A stretch of DNA of 64,000 nt. It comes from Hymenobacter norwichensis DSM 15439. Its GTDB lineage: Bacteria > Bacteroidota > Bacteroidia > Cytophagales > Hymenobacteraceae. The translations under genes and the position numbers were made by a program. Each line of letters starts with the position of its first letter. The stretch's first letter is position 1. A model generated the notes under the pieces. The model made no database searches. It was given only the letters and a program-made list of their open reading frames with translations, and was not told the DNA's origin. The stretch spans positions 41,964-105,963 of the forward strand of contig NZ_ATVL01000001.1 in the NCBI RefSeq assembly GCF_000420705.1, read 5' to 3'. This document shows, piece after piece, positions 43,689-52,481 of the stretch.

Positions 43689-44453
43689 ATGAAAACATCC
43701 CCGCTTACCCGGCTCCGCCGCTTCGCTCTATTGCTCATGTCTCCTGCTCTGCTCGCGGCCGCGCCGGCCGCCGCCCAAACCCTGCACGTGTACGGCCCCG
43801 GCGGCCCGGCCACGGCCATGAAGGAATGCGCCGCCGCCTTCACCAAACAAACCGGCCTGGACGTGGCCGTCACGGCCGGCCCCGAGCCCAAGTGGCTGGC
43901 CCAGGCGCAGCAGGACGCCGACCTGGTGTACGGCGGGGCCGAGTACATGCTCACCCAAACGGCGCTGGCCCACCCCGGCTTTATCGACGAAGCCAGCCGC
44001 ACCAGCCTCTACGCCCGGGAGTCGGCGGTGCTGGTGCGCCCCGGCAACCCGCTGCACATCAAGCGGCTCGAAGACCTGGCCCGGCCCGGCGTGCGCCTGC
44101 TCGACGTGAACGGGGCCGGCCAGATGGGCATGACCGAGGACATGGCCCGCAGCAGCGCCCTCATCAGCAACCTGCAGCACAACACCAAAACGTCGGTCAA
44201 AACCAGCGCCGAGGCCGTGGACCTCTGGCAGCAAAAGCCCCAGGACTACGACGCCTGGATAACCTATGCCTCCTGGCAGCCGCGCCTGCCCGGCTCGGCC
44301 CTCGTGCGCCTGCCCCGCGACCAGCGCGTGAGTCGGGGCACGCCCATTGCCCTCACCCAGCGCACCACGCAGGCCGCCGCGGCCCGGCAGTTCGTGGCCT
44401 TTCTGCAGTCGGCCGACGGGCACGCCATTTTCCGCCGCAACGGCTGGGAATAG
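43689..44453 (+). CDS. Solute-binding protein (ModA-like), second orphan
   Basis: A 254-residue exported protein, signal LLLMSPALLAAAPAAAQ, then LHVYGPGGPATAMKECAAAFTKQTGLDVAVTAGPEPKW and ADLVYGGAEYMLTQTALAHPG, with LVRPGNPLHIKRLEDLARPGVRLLDVNGAGQMG and ARQFVAFLQSADGHAIFRRNGWE. Same superfamily as the preceding gene, to which it is 13 bp away. Without a transporter it may deliver an oxyanion to an enzyme or act as a sensor partner. Confidence 0.83.
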   Translation: MKTSPLTRLRRFALLLMSPALLAAAPAAAQTLHVYGPGGPATAMKECAAAFTKQTGLDVAVTAGPEPKWLAQAQQDADLVYGGAEYMLTQTALAHPGFIDEASRTSLYARESAVLVRPGNPLHIKRLEDLARPGVRLLDVNGAGQMGMTEDMARSSALISNLQHNTKTSVKTSAEAVDLWQQKPQDYDAWITYASWQPRLPGSALVRLPRDQRVSRGTPIALTQRTTQAAAARQFVAFLQSADGHAIFRRNGWE

Positions 44454-44569
44454 GCCGGGCGTTGGCGGCCGGAAAGCAAACACGAAGAACGTCCTGCTTC
44501 GGCTGCGCTCAGCAGGACGGGCAAATGGCTCTTGGTTTTCACTATTCCACCTTGCTTTCCCGCATTCGC

Positions 44570-44776
44570 ATGGCTATTCCTTCGCTTCCGATGCCGGTGC
44601 CTAGCACCCCGTTGCCCGCCGCCCCCCCGGCCGACCACGAAACGCCGCACTGGCTGTTTCGCTACGTATTCAGCCAGGACCCCAAGACCATTGCCAAACA
44701 GTACCTGCTTACGGGCATGGCCTGGGCTCTGGTGGCGGGCACGCTTTCCACGCTGTTTCGCTTGCAGCTGGGCTAA
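44570..44776 (+). CDS. Short protein matching the N-terminus of cytochrome c oxidase subunit I
   Basis: A 68-residue protein. After a Pro-rich lead (MAIPSLPMPVPSTPLPA) it has LFRYVFSQDPKTIAKQYLLTGMAWALVAGTLSTLFRLQLG and stops. This closely resembles the first helix of COX1-type haem-copper oxidase subunit I (YVFSxDHKxIxxQYLxxG...LFRxQL), ending where the Trp-Pro of the full protein would come. It may be a COX1 fragment or a real single-helix small protein. Confidence 0.6.
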   Translation: MAIPSLPMPVPSTPLPAAPPADHETPHWLFRYVFSQDPKTIAKQYLLTGMAWALVAGTLSTLFRLQLG

Positions 44777-44841
44777 CAAAGCAAGTTTGAAAATACGGGC
44801 CGCCGTACCTGCGGCAACCGCTTCTCCATCATCCAAACCCC

Positions 44842-45129
44842 ATGACCCGTCTCGCTCAACTCCCCGGCCTGCTCGCCCTGACCGGCCTGCTGCTCACCGC
44901 CATCAACCCACCGGGTCACGGCCAGGAAGGCGGCAAAATGCTCAAAAAAGAAGGCAAAACCGACGACAAGTTGCTGCGCGAAAACCGCCGCATGATGCGC
45001 GACGGCCGCGTGAACCACGGCCAAAGCCTGAGCAAAGAGCCCAAGCTCGTTCGGGAGGAAGACCGGCTGGACCATCGCCAGGCCCCCGCCCCGCGCAAAA
45101 CCCGGCGGGCGGGCGGTTCGCCGCGCTAG
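44842..45129 (+). CDS. Small exported basic protein
   Basis: A 95-residue protein with a signal helix (LAQLPGLLALTGLLLTAINPPGHG) and a basic, Lys/Arg/Glu-rich rest (KMLKKEGKTDDKLLRENRRMMRDGRVNHGQSLSKE). No family recognised. It lies 3 bp before the TMEM175 gene, so it is likely co-expressed. Confidence 0.6.
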   Translation: MTRLAQLPGLLALTGLLLTAINPPGHGQEGGKMLKKEGKTDDKLLRENRRMMRDGRVNHGQSLSKEPKLVREEDRLDHRQAPAPRKTRRAGGSPR

Positions 45130-45132
45130 CCG

Positions 45133-45783
45133 ATGGCCCAGTCTTCGTCCCACGCACCGCCCCTGGCCTACACTGAAGTAGCGGGCCAGAGCCTGCGCCG
45201 CATCGAGTCACTCAGCGACGGCGTGTTTTCCATCGCCATGACCCTGCTCGTGCTCAACCTGCGGGTGCCGGCCGCCGCCCTCGTGCGCACCGAGGCCGAC
45301 GTGGGACCGGCCCTGCGGGCGCTGCTGCCCAGCATCGGGGGCTACGTGCTGGGGTTTCTCTCGCTGGGCATTTTCTGGGTGTGCCAGAGCACGCAGTTCA
45401 CCTACCTGGCGCGCAGCGACCGCCGGCTGGCCTGGTGGCACATTGCCTTTCTGCTGGTGGTGGGGCTGCTGCCCTTTTCCACGGCGTTTCTCACCACCCA
45501 TTTTCCCCTGCGCGGGGCCGTGCTGGTGTACTGGGCCAACCTGCTGCTGCTGGGCGGGGCGTTGCTGGGCAGCTACCGCTACGCCCAGCGCCACGGACTG
45601 CTGCGGCCCGAGCACGCGGCCGTGGGCCGGGCCCTGGTGCGCCGCCTGGGCCTGATGCAGGTGCAGTACGCGGCAGCGGCGGGCCTGTGCTTGCTCAGCG
45701 TGCCGGCCGGGGCGGGGCTGCTGCTGCTGGTGCAGCTTAACTACGCGTTGGGCCTGGTGGCCGACCGCTGGCTGGGCGACTGA
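45133..45783 (+). CDS. TMEM175-family potassium channel-like protein
   Basis: A 216-residue membrane protein with the DUF1211/TMEM175 motif RRIESLSDGVFSIAMTLLVLNLRVP in the first helix, then five more helices (FLSLGIFWVCQSTQFTYLAR, WWHIAFLLVVGLLPFSTAFLTTHF). Bacterial TMEM175 proteins form K+ channels; function here is unproven. Confidence 0.85.
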   Translation: MAQSSSHAPPLAYTEVAGQSLRRIESLSDGVFSIAMTLLVLNLRVPAAALVRTEADVGPALRALLPSIGGYVLGFLSLGIFWVCQSTQFTYLARSDRRLAWWHIAFLLVVGLLPFSTAFLTTHFPLRGAVLVYWANLLLLGGALLGSYRYAQRHGLLRPEHAAVGRALVRRLGLMQVQYAAAAGLCLLSVPAGAGLLLLVQLNYALGLVADRWLGD

Positions 45784-45866
45784 AGAACCCATCGGGGCCA
45801 AATGGTGCCGCGTGGGTGGCCGTATACTCCCCCATTGCCTGTCCTATTTCCTTTCTGCTCCCTCCC

Positions 45867-46340
45867 ATGAAAAAACACCCCCGCCTGTACCTGGGCCTGC
45901 TGGCCGGCGTGGTCGCCATCACCGCCAATACTCTGGGGCTGAAAGCGGCCCCGCTGATGGCCGTCAACGCCGAAAGCGGTGGCCTGCTCAAGCTTGTACT
46001 GCTGCATACCACGCCGGTGTTGCCGGCCGGGGGGCTGCCCGAGGGCTTCAAGCTGCTGTTTCATTACCTCACGGGGCTGGGCATGGTGGGGCTGTACGTG
46101 CTGGTGTTCGAACCCCGGCTGCCGGACAATGGCTGGGTAAAAGGCGGCCTGTTTTCGCTGCTGCCCTGGGTCCTCAACGGCTTCGTGGTGCTGCCGCTGC
46201 TGGGGCAGGGCTTGGCGGGCGGGCACGTGCTGACGGCCGGCGGCATGGCGTACTTTTTTGTTGCCAACGCGGTGTTCGGGCTGGTGCTGGGCGGGCTGTA
46301 TGCGTACCTGCGCCAGCAGCAGGAGGCGGCAGGGGTCTAG
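45867..46340 (+). CDS. Four-helix membrane protein, unknown
   Basis: About 157 residues with four hydrophobic segments (LYLGLLAGVVAITANTLGLKAAPLM, LFHYLTGLGMVGLYVLVFEP, FSLLPWVLNGFVVLPLLG, MAYFFVANAVFGLVLGGLYAYL). Family not recognised. The ATG at 45867 is chosen over 45816 because the earlier codon gives a non-signal lead. It is between the TMEM175 and MBL genes. Confidence 0.6.
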   Translation: MKKHPRLYLGLLAGVVAITANTLGLKAAPLMAVNAESGGLLKLVLLHTTPVLPAGGLPEGFKLLFHYLTGLGMVGLYVLVFEPRLPDNGWVKGGLFSLLPWVLNGFVVLPLLGQGLAGGHVLTAGGMAYFFVANAVFGLVLGGLYAYLRQQQEAAGV

Positions 46341-46428
46341 CAGCGCTGGTTTCCGTAAGCGTTTGCTAGTTAAATTTCCGCTCTTCTCGGCGCGCATTTC
46401 CGTCCTGCCCCACTATTTAAGTCTGGTC

Positions 46429-47091
46429 ATGAAAATCACCAAGTACATCCATTCCTGCCTGCTGTTTGAGCTGGATGGCCAACAAATTCTCTTCGACCCC
46501 GGCAAGTTTTCCTTCAACGAAGGCCTGGTGCAACCGGAGGTTTTTAAGGACGTCTCGGTCGTCCTCATTACCCACGACCACCCCGACCACCTTGATGTGG
46601 TGGCGCTAAAGAAAATCGTGGCCCTGCACCAGGCCGTCATCATTTCCAATCGTGAAGTGGCGGCCGAATTGAAAAAGCACGGCCTGGCCGTGCAAATCCA
46701 CGAGGAAGGCCCCCTGGAGTTGGGCGCGTTTCAGCTGCACGCCCTGCCGGTGCAGCACGAGGCCATTCTCGACAGCCCCTTGCCACAGATGACAGCCTGG
46801 CTGGTGAATGGCAAGGTGCTGAACCCGGCCGACTCTTTTGCCCATAATCTGCTCCCCTTCGCGGGCGTGGAGCTGCTCATTCTGCCCATCACCGCGCCTT
46901 TTCTCACGGAGCTCGTGGTGGCCGATTTCGCCCTGAAAATGCGACCGCAGCAGATTCTGCCAGTGCACGACGGCTACATCAAGCCCTTCTTCGTGCAGCA
47001 GCGCTACGAGAACTACGGGCCGTACTTTGAGAAGCACGGCATCACGTTTCACCGGCTGGCCGAACCGGGCGCGGCCATTACCCTCACGTAG
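46429..47091 (+). CDS. Metallo-beta-lactamase-fold hydrolase (UlaG-like)
   Basis: A 220-residue MBL-fold protein with dimetal motif THDHPDHLD, lacking the extended beta-lactamase loops, plus LPVQHEA and LPVHDGYIKPFF with the last His ligand. This short form is typical of UlaG-like Zn hydrolases. Substrate unknown. Followed by a DUF202 gene after 9 bp. Confidence 0.85.
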   Translation: MKITKYIHSCLLFELDGQQILFDPGKFSFNEGLVQPEVFKDVSVVLITHDHPDHLDVVALKKIVALHQAVIISNREVAAELKKHGLAVQIHEEGPLELGAFQLHALPVQHEAILDSPLPQMTAWLVNGKVLNPADSFAHNLLPFAGVELLILPITAPFLTELVVADFALKMRPQQILPVHDGYIKPFFVQQRYENYGPYFEKHGITFHRLAEPGAAITLT

Positions 47092-47100
47092 CCCACCCCC

Positions 47101-47382
47101 ATGCCGCTTACCCCCACCAACCCCCTCACCCTGTCGGACCGGCTGGCCCTGCAACGGACCCGGCTGGCCAATGAGCGGACCTTGCTCACCTACGTGCGCA
47201 CCAGCCTGGCACTGGTGGGCTTCGGGTTGGCGCTCCTTCAATTTCACCCCGAGCGGGGCGGCCGGTTGGGGTACTCCGCGCTGGCCGTGGCGGGATTGGT
47301 GCTGGCGGTAGGGCTGCTGCGCTTTCGGGCGCACCGCCGGGAGCTGGCGACCTGCCAGCTCCCGGCTGGCGGCGGTAGTTGA
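47101..47382 (+). CDS. DUF202 small membrane protein
   Basis: A 93-residue protein with the DUF202 pattern LQRTRLANERTLLTYVRTSLALVGFGLALLQF and a second helix (LGYSALAVAGLVLAVGLLRF) followed by RAHRRE. Function unknown. Confidence 0.88.
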   Translation: MPLTPTNPLTLSDRLALQRTRLANERTLLTYVRTSLALVGFGLALLQFHPERGGRLGYSALAVAGLVLAVGLLRFRAHRRELATCQLPAGGGS

Positions 47383-47431
47383 GCAACAAACACCCCCGGT
47401 GCTACCCGAGGCAAAAGCGTTTGCACCCATA

Positions 47432-47470
47432 AAAAAGGCCCCTGATGCGTCATGCACCAGGGGCCTTTTT
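47432..47470. terminator. Bidirectional terminator between convergent genes
   Basis: AAAAAGGCCCCTG and CAGGGGCCTTTTT form exact arms about 13 bp long; A-run and T-run flank both sides, between the DUF202 gene and the minus-strand propeller gene. Confidence 0.85.
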
Positions 47471-47484
47471 GGTCAGCAGCCGGC

Positions 47485-48957
47485 TTACGGCTGCGTGAGC
47501 GTGACCGCGCCGGCCGGGTTCTTGTCGCCGAGCACCACCACGGCAAAGCGCCCCGCCAGCCGCAGCCGAATCTGGTAGTAGGCGTTGACTTCGACCGCGC
47601 CCTCGGCATCGGTTTTGAAGGCGATAACCGGCTCCGGGGCCACCAGCGCGGTTTTATTGTCCGATAAGTATAAGGTGTAGTTCGTGTTCGGGGCCAGCCG
47701 CTTGAGAGCCAGAATCAACTCGTCCACGTCTTCTACCGGCCGGATAACGGCCACGCCGCCTACCCCGGGTACCGGCTGCGTACCGACGGGTACCAGGCGC
47801 AGGTTAACGGGCGCGACTGGCACAAAGGCTTCCAGGTTGCCGGTGCCGGGACTGCCACCGCCGGCCTTCACCACGTAAATGATGGCGTTCGGGTCTTGGC
47901 CACTGGGAGTTTCGCTCAGCTTGGTATTGGTTTTGGTATCGATGCTCACCAGCGCGTCACCGTATTCCAGGCCTACGTACACCTTGCTGCCGTCGCCATT
48001 GGGCCACACGCCGTGCGGATTGGGGCCCACCGGAATGGTGGCCACCAACTGGCGTTGGCGGGTGTATACCTTCACCGCGTTTTCGCCGCCCACGGTTACG
48101 TAGGCGAAGTCGCCGGCCGCCGCGCCGCTGAAGCGGGTGCCACCGCCGGGGCCGGCCAGGTTCACGTGGTTGGTGCCAGGGCCGGTGTCAATCACGCCCT
48201 CCACGGCGTAGGTCTGGGCATTCACCACCGTCACCTTGCCCACGTCCTTGTGCGTAAGCCATACCTGCTGGCCGTCGGCCGTTACGGCCAGGTTAGGGGA
48301 AAACTTGCTCACCACCGGTACGCGCGCTATTACTTCGCGGGTTTTCACATCCACCACATCCAGCTCGGCCGTGAAGGAGTGGTCCACGAAGGCCACCTTG
48401 CCGTCAGGCCGGAACACCACCATGCCGGGGCCCGGCGCAGTCTTGATGTTTTTCACGGCCTGCATTTTCTCCACGTCAATCACCGTTACGTAGTCGGCCC
48501 CGCGTACCGTCACCCAAAACTGCTTGCCGTCGGGCGTGAAAAAGCCCTCGTGGGGATTACGGTCCACATACACGGTGTTCTTAATGGCGTTGGTGGCCAG
48601 GTCGATGAACACCACCGCGTTGGTAAGGGTAGCAATGACGCCCAGCGTCTTGCCGTCGGGCGAGACGCCCATGCCGTGCACGTTGGTTTCCCGGTCGTAG
48701 AGCGGGCTCAGGAACTGGGGCCGCCCTTTACCCAGGCGAATCACGCCCAGCAGCCGGTTGGTGTTCGGGTCATGCACCGACACCGTGTTCGACGACTGGT
48801 CGGACGTGTACACCCGGTCGCTGGCGCTGGGCGCTTGAGGGCCGGGGTCGGCCGGCACTACCATGTCGGGCTGGGCGTCCTCATCGTTATTTTTCGAGCA
48901 AGCCCCGAGCAGCAGGGTGGCCGCAAGGACCAAAGTGGAGAAGTTAGTAATGCGCAT
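47485..48957 (-). CDS. YncE-like beta-propeller lipoprotein (first paralogue)
   Basis: A 490-residue lipoprotein (LLLGACSKNNDED). The repeated YVTN-type blade pattern YTSDQSSNTVSVHDPNTNRLLGVIRLG and similar stretches give a seven-bladed propeller, followed by a C-terminal domain with LAPNTNYTLYLSDNK. It resembles the 468-residue protein at 50406. Probably surface-located and sensing or binding a small molecule; no catalytic residues seen. Confidence 0.82.
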   Translation of the reverse strand: MRITNFSTLVLAATLLLGACSKNNDEDAQPDMVVPADPGPQAPSASDRVYTSDQSSNTVSVHDPNTNRLLGVIRLGKGRPQFLSPLYDRETNVHGMGVSPDGKTLGVIATLTNAVVFIDLATNAIKNTVYVDRNPHEGFFTPDGKQFWVTVRGADYVTVIDVEKMQAVKNIKTAPGPGMVVFRPDGKVAFVDHSFTAELDVVDVKTREVIARVPVVSKFSPNLAVTADGQQVWLTHKDVGKVTVVNAQTYAVEGVIDTGPGTNHVNLAGPGGGTRFSGAAAGDFAYVTVGGENAVKVYTRQRQLVATIPVGPNPHGVWPNGDGSKVYVGLEYGDALVSIDTKTNTKLSETPSGQDPNAIIYVVKAGGGSPGTGNLEAFVPVAPVNLRLVPVGTQPVPGVGGVAVIRPVEDVDELILALKRLAPNTNYTLYLSDNKTALVAPEPVIAFKTDAEGAVEVNAYYQIRLRLAGRFAVVVLGDKNPAGAVTLTQP

Positions 48958-49064
48958 GGAAGAATAAAATGGAGTGGAAGGGACGCTAAAAAACGAAGGC
49001 TGGCTCGTCGTGAAACGAGCCAGCCTTCGGACCGTTGCGGGGCTACGGCCTAAAATTCAGTGCC

Positions 49065-50294
49065 TTAGCGCGGGGCCGGGGTCAGCAGCTGGCCGTTGGC
49101 CACGGGGCTGATTTGCACGACTTGCGTGGTGCTGCCGGTTTTGCCCGCCGCGTCGGTTACGGCGGCTTTGATGGTGACGCTGGTTTTGCCGCCCAGCTGC
49201 AGGGTGCCTCCCACGCTCCAGCCGAAGGTGGTGCGCACGAAGCCGCTCGGGTCCAGCTCGCTGCCGGCCGTGTTGAAGACCGGGGCTAGGTTGCCGCCGG
49301 CCGGAATCACGTTGCCGTTGGGCTGGAGCAGGGGCACGTCGAAGGTGACTTTCAGGCCCGGCACGTAGCGGTTCACGCCGGCGTTGGATTGCGTCTTGTC
49401 TTCAATCGTGCCGCGGTCAGCGGCGGGCTTGCCAAAGGCACCGTCCCCGTTTTCGGCCACGTTGATGCCGTTGCGCGACTTATCGAGCGCCGACACCTGG
49501 ATGAAAAACAGCGCGCCGCTGGTGGGCGGGGCCGGCAGCACGCCCGCCGTCTGGATGCCGGGGCTGACGCTGCTGGGCGTGCGCGGGGCAATCATGGTCA
49601 CCGTGGGGCCGTCGGGGTTGTCCACCGTGCCGTAGGTGATGAGTTTGGGGGCGGGCGTCAGGGCCTCACCGCTGAAGGCCCCGTTGGGTCCGGGGCCTAC
49701 TTTCAGCAAGCGGGTGGCGGTGACCTTGCGGCCAGCGCGGTCCGTTACCGAAGTAGTCAGCGTGCAGCTGGTAGTACCGGCCGCCACCGACTCCAGCACG
49801 TGCCAGCTCACCCAGGTAGTCACGCCGGGGCCGGGCGTGTCGTCGGTGCCGGCGATGTTGAAGAGCGAGGCCAGGTTGGTACCCTTCGGGATGGTGCCGC
49901 CGTCGGGCTTAATCAGGTCCACGTCGAGGCTGGCCGCGAAGCCGGGCAGGTTCACGTTGGGCTGGCCTAGGGCGGCAGTGTTGCGGATGTTGAGGCTTTC
50001 CTTGGTGGGGATGGTGACCGTGTCCTTGGTCACGATTTCCAGGTTGATGGCGAAGCCCGTGCCGTTGTAGTCGGCCGTGGTGGCGTTGCCCTGCCGCCCG
50101 CCGAGCATGATGGTCGCGCCCTCCACCGGCGAGACGATGTTGAGCACCGGTGGCGCGCTGGTGTCGCCGATGGCTTCGTTGTCCTTCTTGCAGCCGCCGA
50201 GCAGCAGCGCACACGCCGCCACCGGCAGCAGAAACCGCTTGAGCGACTGCGCCCGCGAGCTGATGCCAGTGTGTTGATTGAAAATGGATTGCAT
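49065..50294 (-). CDS. Lipoprotein with duplicated Ig-like domains
   Basis: A 409-residue lipoprotein (CALLLGGCKKDN). Two homologous halves: VLNIVSPVEGATI...DLIKPDGGTIPKGTNLASLFNIAGTDD and VTMIAPRTPSSVS...PLLQPNGNVIPAGGNLAPVFNTAGSEL, each ending with a strand-rich block and VxxGPxxNG or ISPVANG. No known enzyme. Surface-adhesion-like, between two propeller genes on the same strand. Confidence 0.7.
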   Translation of the reverse strand: MQSIFNQHTGISSRAQSLKRFLLPVAACALLLGGCKKDNEAIGDTSAPPVLNIVSPVEGATIMLGGRQGNATTADYNGTGFAINLEIVTKDTVTIPTKESLNIRNTAALGQPNVNLPGFAASLDVDLIKPDGGTIPKGTNLASLFNIAGTDDTPGPGVTTWVSWHVLESVAAGTTSCTLTTSVTDRAGRKVTATRLLKVGPGPNGAFSGEALTPAPKLITYGTVDNPDGPTVTMIAPRTPSSVSPGIQTAGVLPAPPTSGALFFIQVSALDKSRNGINVAENGDGAFGKPAADRGTIEDKTQSNAGVNRYVPGLKVTFDVPLLQPNGNVIPAGGNLAPVFNTAGSELDPSGFVRTTFGWSVGGTLQLGGKTSVTIKAAVTDAAGKTGSTTQVVQISPVANGQLLTPAPR

Positions 50295-50405
50295 GTTGTA
50301 GGGTTGTGGTTACAAGTGAATTCAGTTTAGATTAGCTCGGCATTGCAGCAGGAATGGTTGTCCCGGCGGCCATGAATGGCCTTTGGGTGGGCGTCCAAAG
50401 GCGGA

Positions 50406-51812
50406 CTATTCGGCCACCAAAACGGGTTCGCTGTCAGCGGCTTTGGGCGCCACGATTACCCGCGAAAACGTTTTGCCGGATGTATTCAAATCCCCGCCCG
50501 CGATGCGCTGCACCGGCCCTAGCGCCTGGCCCATGGCCCCGCCTTTGGCGTCGGTGCGCACGGTGGTCAGGGCGTAGTCACGGGGGTAGGGTGCCTTGGT
50601 GCCGCTGGTCAGGAAGATGTCGTAGTCGGTGTTGGGCGTCAGGCCGCGCAGGGCGAAAGTGGCCAAATCCACCAGCCCTTCCGAGCGCAGCGTCATGGTG
50701 CCGGTGGCGGGGCCGGGCGTGGGCGGCTTCAGGGTGCGGACGATGGCGGGCTGGTCCACCAGCTGCCGGCCCAGGCCGGTGGCGCCGGCCGCGCCGGCCG
50801 GCACGGCGTTGGGCACGTACATCAGGGCCATCGGGGCCTGCCCGACTTTTATTTTGGCCAGCACTTTATTGCTCGCGGTGCTGATGGCCACGGCCGAGTC
50901 GCCGTTTTCCAGGCCCACGTACACCCGGCTGCCATCGCCCGAGGGCCAGATGCCGTGCGGCAGCGCCCCCACCGGAATGGTGGCCAGCTGCCGGAAGCCG
51001 GGGGCGCGGCTGTACACCTTCACCACGTCCTCGCCGCCCACCGTCACGTAGGCCAGCTTGCCGGCGGCCACGTCCACCGTGGCCACGTGGTTGGAGATGG
51101 GGCCGGTCGTCAGCACGCCGCTGATGGTGAGCGTCTTGGTATCCAGCACCGACACCTTGCCCACGTCCTTGTGCGTGAACCAGATTTGCTGGCCGTCCCG
51201 GGTAGGGAAGATATTGGGCGAGAAGGGGCTCACCACGGGGACCTTTTTGATGACTTTGTAGGTGGCCACGTCCACCACCGCCAGCTCGGGCGAAAAGCTG
51301 GAACACACGAAGGCGCGCTGGCCGTCGGGGCTGAAGGCAATCTGGCCGGGGCCGTTGGGCACGGGCACGCGGCGGGTTTCGCGCAGCGTGGCCACGTCGA
51401 TGACGGAGAGGTAGTCCTCGCCGCGCACCGTTATCCAGGCCTCCTTGCCGTCGGGCCGGAACGTAGCTTCGTGCGGGGCGCGGCCCACGTACACGCTGCC
51501 CCGGATGGCATTCGTAGCCGTCTCGATGAAAGTGACGTTATTGGAGCCCACCGACACCACGGCCAGCAATTTGTGGTCGGGCGAAGCGCCCAGGCCGTGC
51601 ACCAGCGCCTGCCCTTTGTAGAGCGCCGACAGCAAATCGGGCTGCGGCTTGCCCAGCACAATCTGGCCCAGCAGCTGGTTGTCGGCGGGGTCGATGACCG
51701 AAACGGTGTTGGAAATCTGGTCGGCGGTGTACACCCGGTCGCGGTGGCTCACGGCCTGGGCCGCAGCGGCGCTGGTAATAAGCAGCAGGCCGGGGAGAAG
51801 GGGAAATTTCAT
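50406..51812 (-). CDS. YncE-like beta-propeller exported protein (second paralogue)
   Basis: A 468-residue protein, signal LLPGLLLITSAAAAQ, and YVTN blades matching the other propeller (YTADQISNTVSVIDPADNQLLGQI, HEATFRPDGKEAWITVRGEDYLSVIDVATL). C-terminal domain LTPNTDYDIFLTSGTKAPYPRDYAL. About as long as its paralogue, so the pair likely arose by duplication inside the element. Confidence 0.82.
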   Translation of the reverse strand: MKFPLLPGLLLITSAAAAQAVSHRDRVYTADQISNTVSVIDPADNQLLGQIVLGKPQPDLLSALYKGQALVHGLGASPDHKLLAVVSVGSNNVTFIETATNAIRGSVYVGRAPHEATFRPDGKEAWITVRGEDYLSVIDVATLRETRRVPVPNGPGQIAFSPDGQRAFVCSSFSPELAVVDVATYKVIKKVPVVSPFSPNIFPTRDGQQIWFTHKDVGKVSVLDTKTLTISGVLTTGPISNHVATVDVAAGKLAYVTVGGEDVVKVYSRAPGFRQLATIPVGALPHGIWPSGDGSRVYVGLENGDSAVAISTASNKVLAKIKVGQAPMALMYVPNAVPAGAAGATGLGRQLVDQPAIVRTLKPPTPGPATGTMTLRSEGLVDLATFALRGLTPNTDYDIFLTSGTKAPYPRDYALTTVRTDAKGGAMGQALGPVQRIAGGDLNTSGKTFSRVIVAPKAADSEPVLVAE

Positions 51813-51908
51813 TTGGGATTGGGGAAAAGAACGTCATGCTGAGCATGTGGCGCATCAAGCCAGGAGCGCAGCCGTAGTCGAAGCATGACGGTTCTGATTG
51901 ATTGGGCG

Positions 51909-52352
51909 CTATTTGCCAGAACTCTGGCTCGCCACCGGATGCTGCTTCAGCCAGGCGGCCATCTGCTGAATCTCGACCTGCTGCTCGGCGATGATGCTTT
52001 GGGCGAGGCGGCGCAGGGCCGGGTCTTTGCCGTATAGCAGTTGCAGGCGGGCCATGTCCACGGCACCCTGGTGGTGGGGCAGCATCATGGCCGCGAAGCT
52101 GGCGTCGATGTCGTTGGGGTTGGCGCCGGTCATGCGGCGCATGCCCTCGTCCATCACCACCATCACCGAATCCATGCCGTGCTGGAAGGCGGCGACCGGG
52201 GTGCCCGGGGCGGCCATGCCGTGGTTCATGTGCATGCCGGCCATCCCGGCCATGCCCGGCATCGGTTTCGTGCCCGCCGGGTTATGTTGGGCGTGGGCTG
52301 TCAGGGCTCCGATGAAGGTGAGTGCTAGTAAAAAGAGGAAGGGTTTGGTCAT
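51909..52352 (-). CDS. DUF305 exported protein (third copy)
   Basis: About 147 residues with a signal peptide (FLFLLALTFIGALTAHAQ), a His/Met-rich front (GMAGMAGMHMNHGM), and a single DUF305 module: DASFAAMMLPHHQGAVDMARLQLLYGKD. In-frame ATG at 52370 is less likely because it precedes the signal. Likely a periplasmic metal-binding protein carried by the element. Confidence 0.85.
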   Translation of the reverse strand: MTKPFLFLLALTFIGALTAHAQHNPAGTKPMPGMAGMAGMHMNHGMAAPGTPVAAFQHGMDSVMVVMDEGMRRMTGANPNDIDASFAAMMLPHHQGAVDMARLQLLYGKDPALRRLAQSIIAEQQVEIQQMAAWLKQHPVASQSSGK

Positions 52353-52481
52353 GTCGTGCGCCGTTGCCACCTCATGAGCGGGGGGCTGGTGCGCTAACGG
52401 GCAACTCCAGAAGATGAACGCCCGACACGGGCCAACTGGACCTATTCCGGGGTGAACCGGCCTTTTGCGGCCCGGCCCGGC

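Noticed and set aside
42707..44002. Minus-strand frame of 431 codons opposite the solute-binding proteins
   Set aside because: Antisense to two well-supported exported proteins; composition typical of shadow frames.
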